Origin: Okeania hirsuta | GTDB lineage: Bacteria > Cyanobacteriota > Cyanobacteriia > Cyanobacteriales > Microcoleaceae | Assembly: GCF_003838195.1 (NCBI RefSeq) | Contig: NZ_RCBY01000059.1 | Coordinates: forward strand, 1 to 36,294 | DNA length: 36,294 bases | Reading direction: 5' to 3' | Shown: positions 8,401 through 16,813 of the stretch, one piece after another | Layout: every line of letters starts with the position of its first letter | How positions within the stretch are numbered: the first letter of the stretch is position 1 | The notes under the pieces: model-generated | Told to the model about the DNA's origin: nothing | What the model saw: only the letters and a program-made list of their open reading frames with translations | Database searches by the model: none | Program-made: the position numbers and the translations under genes

Positions 8401-8946
8401 CCAAGACATACCATCTGCAACTTGAGCCGCTGCCAACTCCAAAGCTAAAGGCAAATATCCCAGTTCCTTAACCAAAGCCTCCGCCTGTTTTGCTTCCTCT
8501 CCCCTAATTTCACGCCCTAACCTTTGACTGAGAAGTTGCATTGACTGGGATAAAGTCATCACATCCAGATTGTAAATTTCAGCATCTAAAACATCAGCGA
8601 TCGCTTTTTCCCTAGTAGTCACCAAAACCTGACAGCGCGGACCTCCCAAATTAAATATTTGGGCATGGTCTGGACTCCAAGCATCATCCACCACTAATAG
8701 CACAGCTTTGTCAAAAAGTAAAGTCCGCAAATGATTAGCAGTCGCCTCCACACTTGTAGGTTTGAAATTATAGTCACCCAACGCCTGCACCCAAACACTC
8801 AGCATGGGCAAAATATTAGGCTCTTGACCCAAAGTTACCCAGAGAATACCATCAGCAAAACGAGATTGTACCTCCTCATCATAAGCTAAAGCCGTTGCCA
8901 AAGTAGATTTACCCACAGCACCCAAACCGTGGATAGCAGTCACCAC
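5488..8946 (-). CDS. NB-ARC STAND NTPase with 21 C-terminal 31-32-residue repeats
   Basis: A large signal-transducing ATPase of the AP-ATPase/NB-ARC class. Walker A GLGAVGKST lies at residues 7-15, Walker B AVLLVVDDAW at 81-90, sensor VLVTTRE at 107-113, the GLPL-like GYLPLAL at 163-169, a winged-helix region next, and an MHD-like LHDLFHD at 294-300. From about 485 to 1150 run 21 alpha-helical repeats with consensus LPELLPEALAAARQI followed by YRAEVLSALADK. These presumably form the sensor solenoid. The GTG start places Walker A at the very N terminus, which is abnormal: the same frame is open up to 9129 and carries the usual lead-in. The effector is probably the adjacent hydrolase. The role could be defence or regulation; it is not shown by sequence. 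Confidence 0.8.
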   Translation of the reverse strand: MVTAIHGLGAVGKSTLATALAYDEEVQSRFADGILWVTLGQEPNILPMLSVWVQALGDYNFKPTSVEATANHLRTLLFDKAVLLVVDDAWSPDHAQIFNLGGPRCQVLVTTREKAIADVLDAEIYNLDVMTLSQSMQLLSQRLGREIRGEEAKQAEALVKELGYLPLALELAAAQVADGMSWGELLVDIQGEIARLKTLDILGPEDVVDEASLKKLSLTASLNLSIKQLKHKRREDFIWLGILPDDVNITPGMAAVLWGMNDERDARDKLKDLRRKALLLDGVALADGKPTYRLHDLFHDLARNLLTAPLHPTEEGDLPGLGIRLAKAHKIFLKKYRKLTDNHLWHTLPNDGYIHQHLVWHLEKAGKIEEIHGLLAEESQSGANGWYETCERLGQMGIFITDVARAWELAEIDWDEGRLPQVVGWQCRYALITASINSLAANLPGNLLVALVKHNFWTPEQGLAYVLQKPEPRDKGDSIKKLVDYLPDNLKKLALSEALATTRQIQNEVYRAEVLCSLVDKLPELLPEALAAAQQIQSEGYRAEVLSALADKLPELLPEALAAAQQIQSERYRARVLSALADKLTPELLPEALAAAQQIQSGYRAEVLSALADKLPEILPEALATARQISDEIPRAEVLSALADKLPEILPEALAATRQISDEISRAGVLNALADKLTPELLPEALDITRQIRDDRFHVSALRSLANKLTPELLPEALDITRKIEYEGDRAQVFRALVDKFPELLREALATARQIRDKIYRAEVLSALADKFPEILPEILPEALAVARKIEYEKYRAEVLSALSDKFPEILPEALAVARKIEYEKYRVKVIGVLADKLTPEILPEALAVARKIEYERYRAEVLSALADKFPEILPEALTAAQQIPNEVHRAEVLSALADKFPEILPEALTAAQQIPNEVHRAEVLSALADKFPEILPEALAAARQIQSEVHRAKFIGVLAGKFPEILPEALTVAQQIQDEKCRTQLLSALADKLTPELLPEAMTAAQQIQSEKYRAEVLSSLAGKLPELLPEILATARKLQSEYDRAPLLVALAGKLTPELLPEALAAARQIHFEISRAEVFRALADKFPELLPEALAAVRQIQSEGYRAPMLSALGDKFPEILPEALATARQIQDEYHRPKVLSALANKLS
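5495..7480 (-). repeat. Coding tandem repeat, ~21 units of 93-96 bp
   Basis: DNA repeats encoding the solenoid of the NB-ARC protein. Units 13 and 14 are identical at the DNA level: 6128-6369 has a perfect 93-bp period. One unit carries an extra FPEI/LPEI duplication (near 6610) and one lacks a residue (near 7140). The array is evidently evolving by recombination or slippage. Confidence 0.9.
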
Positions 8947-9014
8947 AATAGCTTGGGTATCCGGTGAATTTGTCAGTAGGTTAGCCTTTAAATTGTCGCT
9001 GTATTCCGGGCGAT

Positions 9015-9839
9015 CTACATAGTATCTGGGGAGGGGTGGCGCCTGGAATACATTGATTCTAACTTTTCTCGTATCAGTGGAGGCACCAAATATTTTTCCA
9101 CAAACTTTTTTACGGAAAGATAAACCAAATCATTTTTTCCAGGTTTAGCAATAGAATTGTGGTCTGCTGGAATAGCAATAGGTTTAACATCCTTAATTCC
9201 TGGGTTAGCACTATCCTCATCCACAACCAAAACCCCACTCATGGGTTGAGTTTCATAGAGGACATGAGTTTTAATTTCCAAATTATCAACATTTTGTCGA
9301 TACCATTCGTTAAGTTGCCGTAACTGAGGCGAATGCGCTTTTAATTCCTGAACATTCACCGTCGCTCTCGTTAAAAGATTAATATTATCAATTAAATTAG
9401 CCAAGTTTGAGCCTTGATGGGGAGTGGATAAAAATACAATCCCTTGAGTCTGTTTGATAATAGCTTTTTTAGCATCAAAATTTTGAGCTGTACGAATTAA
9501 ATCTTTAACAACCAACCCACCCATACTGTGAGTCACAAATATCAGGGGGCGATCGCCTATATCATTAACGTCAAGATATTCCAGTAAATTACTTGCTAGG
9601 TCAAAACGGGGCATTCCCTGACCAACATATCCAAAGCGAGGCGTATCATATCCAAAAGTCCAGACATTTGCTTGTAATTCCTCCCCCAACCAAAACGGCC
9701 AAAAGTCCAAATCTTGATTATCTCTTTTGCTTTGAGGATGCCATGTACCCCAGGGGTGGCCAGCCAAACCATGAACAAAAACAATATCACCTCTGGGATG
9801 AGAATTTTCACACTTAAATACTGGTGATAAACCAAGCAT
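9015..9839 (-). CDS. Alpha/beta hydrolase (DUF676/PGAP1-like esterase), probable effector part of the STAND protein
   Basis: A 275-residue serine hydrolase. The oxyanion-loop segment is IVFVHGLAGHPWGTWHP, the nucleophile elbow is THSMGGLVV and the lid-proximal motif is STPHQGS. A late AIPADHNSI provides the likely catalytic histidine. The start is the ATG at 9839 with GAGGAG just upstream; the frame extends 21 codons further only to a TTG. The last about 14 codons (SMYSRRHPSPDTM) look like out-of-frame reading, because the overlapping frame encodes the conserved lead-in of the NB-ARC protein. Similar esterase-NB-ARC fusions occur in cyanobacteria (from memory). The lipid or ester substrate is unknown. 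Confidence 0.75.
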   Translation of the reverse strand: MLGLSPVFKCENSHPRGDIVFVHGLAGHPWGTWHPQSKRDNQDLDFWPFWLGEELQANVWTFGYDTPRFGYVGQGMPRFDLASNLLEYLDVNDIGDRPLIFVTHSMGGLVVKDLIRTAQNFDAKKAIIKQTQGIVFLSTPHQGSNLANLIDNINLLTRATVNVQELKAHSPQLRQLNEWYRQNVDNLEIKTHVLYETQPMSGVLVVDEDSANPGIKDVKPIAIPADHNSIAKPGKNDLVYLSVKKFVEKYLVPPLIREKLESMYSRRHPSPDTM

Positions 9840-9900
9840 ATTCTCCTCTGTTATATTATTTTCAGTTAGGGGAGAGGAACGGGCAAGATGCCCATTCCAC

Positions 9901-9940
9901 AAGATTACAAGACTACAAGATTACAAGACTACAAAACTAT
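9901..9940. repeat. Octamer array (AAGATTAC/AAGACTAC)
   Basis: Five 8-bp units alternating between two variants, immediately upstream of the hydrolase gene and so in its likely promoter region. Confidence 0.7.
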
Positions 9941-9987
9941 TAAAATCATCCCGCATTTATGCAATGCCATCTTTTCAATTTTGCTTT

Positions 9988-10079
9988 AATAGCTCTCAGT
10001 CATTTAACCTTCAGAAATAGTTTCAGCTTCAGTAATAGCTCTCAGTCATTTAACTTTCAGAAACAGTTTCAGTTTCAGT
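9988..10079 (-). repeat. 46-bp tandem duplication spanning the glgB stop
   Basis: Two copies (9988-10033 and 10034-10079) differing at a few bases. The inner copy encodes the end of the branching enzyme (TETETVSES and stop) and the outer copy lies downstream of it. Confidence 0.85.
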
Positions 10080-12377
10080 TTCTGTCTCCTGAGACTGGTC
10101 CATCACTGCTAACGTTTTCTCCCGGTCTAACTTCAAGACTAAAACACCCAAAGGAGGCAGACATAAGTCCAATGACTGTGGGTGGTTATGGAAGTACCAC
10201 TCATCAGTCCACTTACCACCTAAATTACCCATGTTACTACCACCATAATTACCAGCGTCACTATTAAATATTTCAGTATAGAATCCTGGTTCAGGTACAC
10301 CGATACGATAATGACTATGGGGTTGAGGAGTAAAATTACAAACCGCTACCACAAACTCTTTCCCATCTTTAGCGCGACGAATAAACGACACCACACTATG
10401 ATTATTATCACTACAATCTATCCACTGGAAACCTTCCTCAGTACAATCTTGTTCATACAAAGCAGGTTCAGAACGATAGAGCTGATTCACATCCCGGAAA
10501 AATCGCTTCATTCCTTGGTGAGCATCAAATTGGAGCAAATGCCATTCTAAATCGCCCCAAACATCCCATTCACCCCACTGAGGAAACTCCATCCCCATAA
10601 ACATAGTTTTCTTACCAGGGTGAGTAAACATATATGCAAACAACGCCCGGACATTAGCAAACTTCTGCCAATCATCCCCTGGCATTTTACCCAACATATT
10701 ACTCTTGCAATGTACCACCTCATCGTGAGACAGAGCTAACATATAGTTCTCACTGTGGTGATACCAAATACTGAAAGTAACATTATTCTGGTGGAACTGT
10801 CGGAACCAAGGGTCCATTTCAAAATAGTCCAGCATATCGTGCATCCAACCCATGTTCCACTTGAGGTTGAAGCCCAAACCACCAACATAAGTAGGCCAAG
10901 TTACCATTGGCCAGGCAGTAGATTCTTCTGCAATGCAGAGAGTACCAGGATAGTAACCAAAAATCAAATGATTAACCTGACGGAGGAAATCAGCAGCTTC
11001 GATATATTCTACGCCTCCATATTGATTCGCAACCCATTCACCGTCGGGTCTCAAATAGTTGAGATAGACCATAGAAGCAACCGCATCTACCCTAAAACCA
11101 TCAATATGATACTTTTCAAACCAGAAAAGGGCATTTGAAACTAAAAAGTTACGGACTTCATTACGACCATAGTCAAATACTAAAGTACCCCATTGCTTAT
11201 GTTCACCTTTGCGGGGGTCTGGATGTTCATAGAGATGAGTACCATCAAAGAACGCTAAACCATGTCCATCTTTTGGAAAATGTCCCGGTACCCAGTCTAC
11301 AATTACGCCAATACCATTTTCATGGCATTTGTCCACAAAGTACATGAAATCTTCAGCATTACCGTAGCGAGATGTAGGGGCAAAAAATCCTGTAACCTGA
11401 TAACCCCAAGAACCATCAAAAGGATGTTCTGCAACAGGTAACATTTCAATGTGGGTGTAACCTAAATCCTTGACGTAGGCAACCAAACGATCTGCTAATT
11501 CTCGGTAGGTAAGAAAACGAGCATCAGGTCTGAGTTCCGAGACTTGAACTACAGCCTCAGTTTTCCCATCAGGCAGTTTAGCAGGTTCAGCAGCAGAGGC
11601 ATGAATCCAAGAACCCAGGTGGCATTCATAGACAGAAATAGGCTTGGTGAGGGGGTCAGTGTGGCGACGTTTTTCCATCCATTCTTGGTCATTCCAAGTA
11701 TATGAGTCTAGGTCAACAACAATAGAAGCTGTTTTGGGCCTTACTTCCTGTTGATATCCATAAGGGTCACTTTTTTCATAGATGTGTCCTTCCCAGTTTT
11801 TAACCTCATATTTATAATGTTCTCCAGGGCCAATATCAGGAATGAATAATTCCCAGATACCTGTGTGGCCTTTCCGCATTTGATGTTTACGACCATCCCA
11901 ATAGTTGAAGTTTCCTAAAATTGAAACGTTACGAGCATTGGGTGCCCAAACAGCAAAATAGACTCCTTTGACTCCGTTAATTTCTGTGAGATGTGCCCCT
12001 AATTTTTCGTAGATACGATGATGATTTCCTTCTCCAAATAGTTGAAGGTCAAAGTCTGTGAGTTTTGGAGAACGAAAGGCGTAGGGGTCGTTGATGACTC
12101 GTTCGTGTTCTCCTTCTTTGATTTTGAGTTGATAGTTGGCCAGTTCTGGAACGTCTATTACACATTCAAAGAAATGTGGATTATGGACTGACTGCATTGG
12201 GTATTCTTTCCGATCTACCGGTGAAATGACCGAGACAGCTTCAGCACTTGGTTGGTAGGCTCGGATTACTGTCACAGTTTTGCCATCTTGTTCTATCTGA
12301 TGGACACCAAGGACTTGAAAAGGGTCATGGTGATGGTTCCAAACTATTTGGTTAACTTGGTCTGCAGAAATCGTCAT
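10050..12377 (-). CDS. glgB: 1,4-alpha-glucan branching enzyme GlgB
   Basis: Glycogen branching enzyme, GH13, 775 residues. It cuts alpha-1,4 chains and re-attaches them through alpha-1,6 bonds in cytoplasmic glycogen synthesis. The N-terminal CBM48-like domain includes GVYFAVWAPNARNVSILGNF (about 138-157), and the catalytic barrel follows. Key residues: nucleophile Asp in DGFRVDAVASM (about 431), acid/base Glu in CIAEEST (about 485), and the transition-state Asp in ALSHDEVVH. I prefer the ATG at 12377 over a TTG three codons earlier. The C-terminal tail ETETETETVSES is low-complexity and sits in a 46-bp DNA duplication. It stands alone, with long gaps on its 5' side. Confidence 0.96.
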   Translation of the reverse strand: MTISADQVNQIVWNHHHDPFQVLGVHQIEQDGKTVTVIRAYQPSAEAVSVISPVDRKEYPMQSVHNPHFFECVIDVPELANYQLKIKEGEHERVINDPYAFRSPKLTDFDLQLFGEGNHHRIYEKLGAHLTEINGVKGVYFAVWAPNARNVSILGNFNYWDGRKHQMRKGHTGIWELFIPDIGPGEHYKYEVKNWEGHIYEKSDPYGYQQEVRPKTASIVVDLDSYTWNDQEWMEKRRHTDPLTKPISVYECHLGSWIHASAAEPAKLPDGKTEAVVQVSELRPDARFLTYRELADRLVAYVKDLGYTHIEMLPVAEHPFDGSWGYQVTGFFAPTSRYGNAEDFMYFVDKCHENGIGVIVDWVPGHFPKDGHGLAFFDGTHLYEHPDPRKGEHKQWGTLVFDYGRNEVRNFLVSNALFWFEKYHIDGFRVDAVASMVYLNYLRPDGEWVANQYGGVEYIEAADFLRQVNHLIFGYYPGTLCIAEESTAWPMVTWPTYVGGLGFNLKWNMGWMHDMLDYFEMDPWFRQFHQNNVTFSIWYHHSENYMLALSHDEVVHCKSNMLGKMPGDDWQKFANVRALFAYMFTHPGKKTMFMGMEFPQWGEWDVWGDLEWHLLQFDAHQGMKRFFRDVNQLYRSEPALYEQDCTEEGFQWIDCSDNNHSVVSFIRRAKDGKEFVVAVCNFTPQPHSHYRIGVPEPGFYTEIFNSDAGNYGGSNMGNLGGKWTDEWYFHNHPQSLDLCLPPLGVLVLKLDREKTLAVMDQSQETETETETVSES

Positions 12378-13070
12378 GTTTGTCAATATAATTTTGTTAA
12401 CAATTAATTAGGAAGGCTCCAGAATGGGAAAAGATATGCTAGTCGATGCTTGATTAGCACAGATTCTCCAAATATTGGGCATACACAGCTAATGTCTAAG
12501 GGTTAAACAATAATTCAACTTTCACCTTTTTACCATGACAAGTGCTTCTGACACGCTCAATAGTTATAAAAGGATTTTTTGTTTTACACAATTAATGTTA
12601 AGTATACAAATTATGAATACAAATTCGTTATTCACTTACTCCCTATCTTGGTGCACTTTCCCTCTCTTGGTCGGTATTCCCATGGTGAGGAGACTGTTCC
12701 CTATGGTCCCGGAAGGGGAACGTCGGGTTTGGACTACTTGCGACTGTCGTCGTCGCGGGGTCGCACTGCTACTCCCTGTTCTCAATAAGGTGTAGCAAAA
12801 ATGCGTAAGATTTGATCTAAGAGGCAGCATTCTGTAGGAAAAAGCGTCAGCTTTGTGTCAGGAAAATGTACCTTATGGTGCAGATATTCTCTCGACATTA
12901 AAGAGAAAATTATCCCTAAAAGAAGCTTATATAATTCTATTTTCTATATACCTCTATGTGTTTTGTCTTTATTTATCTATTCTTCCTTTAAATTAAATTT
13001 TTGTCTATTTAATCGGTGACTATTGGGACATTTAAATGGATTTTATGACAAATGCGATCGACTATTAAAA

Positions 13071-13261
13071 AATTAAACTTGATGGGAAATCGTATCTAAA
13101 TCAGCATAGATACTTTGCAGTTTAATTACAATTGGGAAAATATTAACTAAGATTAATATTTTCCCAATTGTAATTAAACTTGATGGGAAATCGTATCTAA
13201 ATCAGCATAGATACTTTGCAGTTTAATTACAATTGGGAAAATATTAACTAAGATTAATATT
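13071..13261. repeat. 90-bp direct repeat with 101-bp period
   Basis: Copy 1 at 13071-13160 and copy 2 at 13172-13261 are identical base for base, joined by 11 bp (TTCCCAATTGT). Each contains the core ATGGGAAATCGTATCTAAAT. Identity over 90 bp in an AT-rich non-coding gap implies a very recent duplication or conversion. Confidence 0.95.
13119..13180. other. Perfect 62-nt palindrome (28-bp stem, 6-nt loop)
   Basis: The arms 13119-13146 and 13153-13180 are exact reverse complements around the loop CTAAGA. The arms include TTACAATTGGGAAAATATT. It straddles the two copies of the direct repeat, so it may be the junction of two head-to-tail copies of an element whose ends are inverted repeats. There is no following T-run, so it is not an ordinary terminator. 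Confidence 0.95.
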
Positions 13262-13589
13262 AATTTGTACTACTAAATGTTGTATAGCTATTCAAAATAA
13301 ATTACGATCGATTAAATAAGAACTAAACTGGTATATTAACATTGCTATTTAAAAGTTTTAGCTTCAAAGTTTTTCATATATAATTAAAGTAATCTGATAT
13401 AATAGGTAATTTTTTACAACAATTGTCAATGTAGGAAATACAACTAAAACTATCAATCAAATAACTTAGAAGCTGATAGATATAAAAATTCAAATTAAAA
13501 TTTGAATGGGAAATTAAAACATATACTCAAAATTAGATACTGTTATATTTTGTATGCTTATAAATTAGATGTCAGTATAGGTAAATTAT

Positions 13590-14165
13590 ATGGTTGCAGT
13601 TAGAAGTACATTTTTGGCCCCAAACAATAAGTCCCCAAAAACAAATTTGTCTGTCGTCTCAAAAAAATCAGCTCGCCGACAAAAACTAACGTATGAAGAA
13701 AATTTATCTCATAGTAGCTATGCTTCAGAAAATAGTAGGGACTCACAAATAATTCAAGAACAGAATTTGGCTCAAGTCATATCCTTACCTAAGTCCAAAC
13801 CACTCTGGTTAAAATCTTTGATGGCGACACAACTAACTTCATCCATGGTCACAGTATTATTAGCAAGTACCAGTGTAGCAATTTATGGCTGGACAATTTA
13901 TGGTCAGTCGAAATGGACGACAGAATATCAACAATTACAAAAACTTAGACAAAAAGAACAACAGATAAGTGTGGCTAATGAGTTATTGAAAAATCAAATA
14001 GCTGAACAAGCTTCAAATTCTGATAATGGTTTAGTTTCACAAAATTCTGTAAAGCGGATATTTTTAGACCCAGCACCTCCACGTCCTGCTCCTAATGCTC
14101 CTAAACCTTATCTAGAATCTACTTCTGGTCATAAATATCTGCTCAAAACACCAGTGGGATATTAA
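13590..14165 (+). CDS. FtsL-like septal protein (cyanobacterial hypothetical upstream of ftsI)
   Basis: A 191-residue protein with a basic, Ser-rich cytoplasmic N terminus (about 1-72), one membrane span (about 80-103, SSMVTVLLASTSVAIYGWTI), a short coiled-coil stretch (about 106-139, EYQQLQKLRQKEQQISVANE) and a Pro-rich tail PAPPRPAPNAPKPY. This bitopic plan with a leucine/glutamine-rich coil, together with ftsI next, fits FtsL, which in other bacteria bridges FtsQ/B and activates FtsWI. Sequence similarity to classical FtsL is too weak to assign the name firmly. A strong terminator follows immediately, so it is probably transcribed separately from ftsI. Confidence 0.65.
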   Translation: MVAVRSTFLAPNNKSPKTNLSVVSKKSARRQKLTYEENLSHSSYASENSRDSQIIQEQNLAQVISLPKSKPLWLKSLMATQLTSSMVTVLLASTSVAIYGWTIYGQSKWTTEYQQLQKLRQKEQQISVANELLKNQIAEQASNSDNGLVSQNSVKRIFLDPAPPRPAPNAPKPYLESTSGHKYLLKTPVGY

Positions 14166-14167
14166 AT

Positions 14168-14191
14168 AGCATTTCTTACGGAATGCTTTTT
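14168..14191 (+). terminator. Rho-independent terminator after the ftsL-like gene
   Basis: AGCATTTC-TTAC-GGAATGCT forms an 8-bp stem (one T-G pair) with a tetraloop, followed by TTTTT. It begins 3 bp after the stop codon. The 14192-14910 stretch that follows has no recognisable gene and must contain the ftsI promoter. Confidence 0.85.
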
Positions 14192-14910
14192 GGGGATTTG
14201 AATCTTGCCTGAAACTATGAGCTGTGTAGACAGTGAGGATTTAAACCTAAGCTCGATCTTTTCCCTTATTGGTTTAATAACCCACCATCACCTGCAGTTT
14301 CAATAGGGTTGATGAGGTGAGAATTACCATTGACCCCATTCTCAGCTCTACCAACTATCAACTACTTACTACTTCTTCAAGCACTTAATCAAACAATACT
14401 TTGCTTACTGATAAATGCTTCCTTGTATCATGGCCGTTGAATACAGAGCACTCTGGAAAATACAGAATAACTCTATTCCTAAGTAGGAGTACATCATCCA
14501 TCATTTCGGAGTATTAGTATTAGTGATAGACATTTGTTTGAGAGTCTAATTAAACAGATCATTAGTATTAATAATTGGTATTACCGGACATAATATTACT
14601 TGAAAATCAAAAGTTTCGTGGAACCCATACTTTTACCCCATTAATTAATCAATATTCTTGGAAGACTGAAAGCATTTGTCTTCTCCACGGATAAGTCTTC
14701 TTCGCTCTATCTGTAGATTTTTTTGACCATTGATGGCTTCACAAACAAGCAAACAACTAAATTAGTTAATATTTAACTCAAAGGAAGAAAATTAAAGAAG
14801 GCAAGGGTTTAAATCTCCCACTTCTTAAAGTTGCTTACATTAAATTAGAGATTTAACCACAAATTAATGCTTCTTCTTTCCTGATTAATTATTATTAATA
14901 AATAACTCAA

Positions 14911-16809
14911 ATGTCTGGTTATAACTATACTTCAAATACTCAACTTCGTCGTAAGTATTTCAAAAACAAACAAACAGAACAATCTAGTTCTAAACTCAAA
15001 AATCAAAAGTCTCAAAGTGAAACATATTCTGTCAAAAATACTCATCAAAAATTATTATCAATGCCCTCTCGCCAAAAACCAGAAAAATGTCAAAAATCTA
15101 GACTTTACCAGGTCTGGGTACTTTTAATACTTGGCTTATTAGGATTAATAATTAACCTATTCTATTTACAAGTGTTGCGAGGTAAAGCATTACAAGAACA
15201 AGCAAAACACCAGCAAACTAAAGAATCAATTCCTTTCGTTCCCAGACGCCCAATAGTTGATAGAAATGGCAATACTTTAGCAATTGATAAAATAGCCTAT
15301 ACCCTCTATGCTCACCCCAAAATTTTTAATCGTTCAAAACAAGAAGTTGCTTATCAATTATCAACTATTTTAGAAGGAGCAAATTTGGAGAAAACCCTAA
15401 CTTCAAATGACCTACTCCAAATGTTCAATGAAAGAGAGACAGGTATAAAAGTTGCCGACTTCATACCTCAAGAAACTACAGATAAAATTACTAATTTATT
15501 TGTTGATGGCTTAGAATTAATTCAACATCCACAACGTGTTTATCCTCAAAAAGAACTAGCTGCTGAAGTAGTAGGATATGTAGATGGAGAAAGTATAGGT
15601 CAAGCTGGGATTGAATATAGCCAACAAAATCTCTTAGAGCGCTCTGTACCAAAAATCCAATTTCGGCGCTTAATCAAAGGTGTTCTTGTTCCAGACAAAC
15701 TAACTACAGGTTTTCTACAGTTAGATGACCTTTCTTTGCATCTAACTATTGACTCTCGCTTGCAACGAGTAACACGAACTATCCTAAAAGAACAATTAGA
15801 AGAGTATGAGGCCAAACGAGGTACTGTCATAGTGATGGACGCTAATGATGGTTCTATACTCTCTCTAGTATCAGAACCTTCTTATGACCCCAATCAATAC
15901 TATAACTATGACGTAACACTATTCAAAAATTGGGCTGTAACAGATGTTTATGAGCCAGGTTCTACTTTTAAACCAGTAAATGTGGCCTTAGCTTTAGAAG
16001 TAGGAGCAATTGAGGGAGATAGTGTATTTTACGATACAGGTAGAATAGTCATCGGAAATTGGCCTATATTTAACTCTGATGGTAGCGGTGGGGCACGCAC
16101 TGTGACTGAGATTATTCAACACTCCAGTAATGTAGGTATGGTGAAAATTGTGGAACAAATGCCCCGAGCTGTTTTCTATGATGGCCTTAAACGCTTGGGA
16201 TTAGGAGATACTACTGGTACAGACCTTCCCTTTGAAGCACCGAGTATTTTAAAGGGCCGCAACCAGTTTTTAATGGTGCCAGTGGAAGCTGCTACTACTG
16301 CTTTTGGCCAGGGATTTTCTCTTACTCCTCTACAACTAGCACAGCTTAATGCAGCTTTAGCAAATGGGGGTAAGTTAGTGACGCCTCATGTGATGCGTGG
16401 TTTGTTTGATAGTAAAGGACAACCATATTGGCAGTTGTCTTTGCCAAGTCCTAGACAGGTGTTTTCTTCTAAAACTACGACAAAAGTATTGGCAATGATG
16501 GAAAGGGTGGTTGAAAGTGGTACTGGTAAAAGAGCCAAAATTCGTGGATATCGAATTGCGGGTAAAACTGGTACGGCTCAAAAAGCTTCTGAGACTGGGG
16601 GTTATTCTAAGAAGGCTAAGATTACGAGTTTTGTTGGTATTTTACCAATGGAGTCTCCCCGTTATGTGGTTTTGGCGGTTATTGATGAACCTATTAAGGG
16701 TAGTGGGGGAAAGGTGGCAGCTCCTATTGTTAAGTCGGTCATTAAGTCTTTGATTAATATTGAGCAAATTCCTCCTTCTGATATCAGGTCTGTGCAAAGT
16801 CAAAATTAA
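14911..16809 (+). CDS. ftsI: Septal peptidoglycan transpeptidase FtsI (PBP3)
   Basis: A class B penicillin-binding protein of 632 residues that cross-links septal peptidoglycan with FtsW. It has a long basic cytoplasmic N terminus (1-64), a membrane span (about 66-88), and a pedestal domain opening with PRRPIVDRNGNTLA. The transpeptidase motifs are STFK (351-354, acylated Ser351), SSN (405-407) and KTGT (552-555). All catalytic motifs are intact and the length is normal for cyanobacteria. The stop codon lies inside an 8-bp target-site duplication made by a MITE, so the element landed exactly at the gene end without changing the protein. Confidence 0.95.
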   Translation: MSGYNYTSNTQLRRKYFKNKQTEQSSSKLKNQKSQSETYSVKNTHQKLLSMPSRQKPEKCQKSRLYQVWVLLILGLLGLIINLFYLQVLRGKALQEQAKHQQTKESIPFVPRRPIVDRNGNTLAIDKIAYTLYAHPKIFNRSKQEVAYQLSTILEGANLEKTLTSNDLLQMFNERETGIKVADFIPQETTDKITNLFVDGLELIQHPQRVYPQKELAAEVVGYVDGESIGQAGIEYSQQNLLERSVPKIQFRRLIKGVLVPDKLTTGFLQLDDLSLHLTIDSRLQRVTRTILKEQLEEYEAKRGTVIVMDANDGSILSLVSEPSYDPNQYYNYDVTLFKNWAVTDVYEPGSTFKPVNVALALEVGAIEGDSVFYDTGRIVIGNWPIFNSDGSGGARTVTEIIQHSSNVGMVKIVEQMPRAVFYDGLKRLGLGDTTGTDLPFEAPSILKGRNQFLMVPVEAATTAFGQGFSLTPLQLAQLNAALANGGKLVTPHVMRGLFDSKGQPYWQLSLPSPRQVFSSKTTTKVLAMMERVVESGTGKRAKIRGYRIAGKTGTAQKASETGGYSKKAKITSFVGILPMESPRYVVLAVIDEPIKGSGGKVAAPIVKSVIKSLINIEQIPPSDIRSVQSQN

Positions 16810-16813
16810 ATTC

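Larger units (their letters stand above)
5305..9839 (-). pseudogene. Ancestral hydrolase-NB-ARC-repeat STAND gene, now in three pieces (overview)
   Basis: Three consecutive minus-strand reading frames look like one gene. The hydrolase frame (9839-9015) overlaps an NB-ARC frame that is open from 9129 but has no ATG, GTG or TTG before 8946, right at Walker A. The overlap encodes a typical NB-ARC lead-in, PLPRYYVDRPEYSDNLK. A -1 shift near 9020-9060 would join them. At the other end a TAA (5490-5488) is followed immediately, in the same frame, by ATG and a conserved tail. Joined, the product would be about 1510 residues. Real decay, strain-level mutation, split-gene expression and assembly error all fit. 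Confidence 0.6.
12378..13589. other. 1.2-kb non-coding gap between glgB and the ftsL-like gene
   Basis: No convincing gene. 12640-12790 is a markedly GC-richer island with short self-complementary runs (GTTCCC/GGGAAC near 12695-12720, GCGAC/GTCGC near 12740-12765). The open frames over it (for example 12535-12795) have no family resemblance. 13071-13261 holds a duplicated palindromic element, annotated separately. The rest is AT-rich and would contain both divergent promoters. Confidence 0.6.

Noticed and set aside
9019-9060. Programmed -1 frameshift between hydrolase and NB-ARC frames
   Set aside because: No X XXY YYZ slippery heptamer is present in the right phase and no obvious downstream pseudoknot was found by eye. 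Mutation or two-gene expression is simpler, though not excluded.
12535-12830. Overlapping open frames on both strands in the GC-rich island
   Set aside because: Three mutually overlapping frames, no recognisable domain, no ribosome-binding site. They are a result of local GC content.
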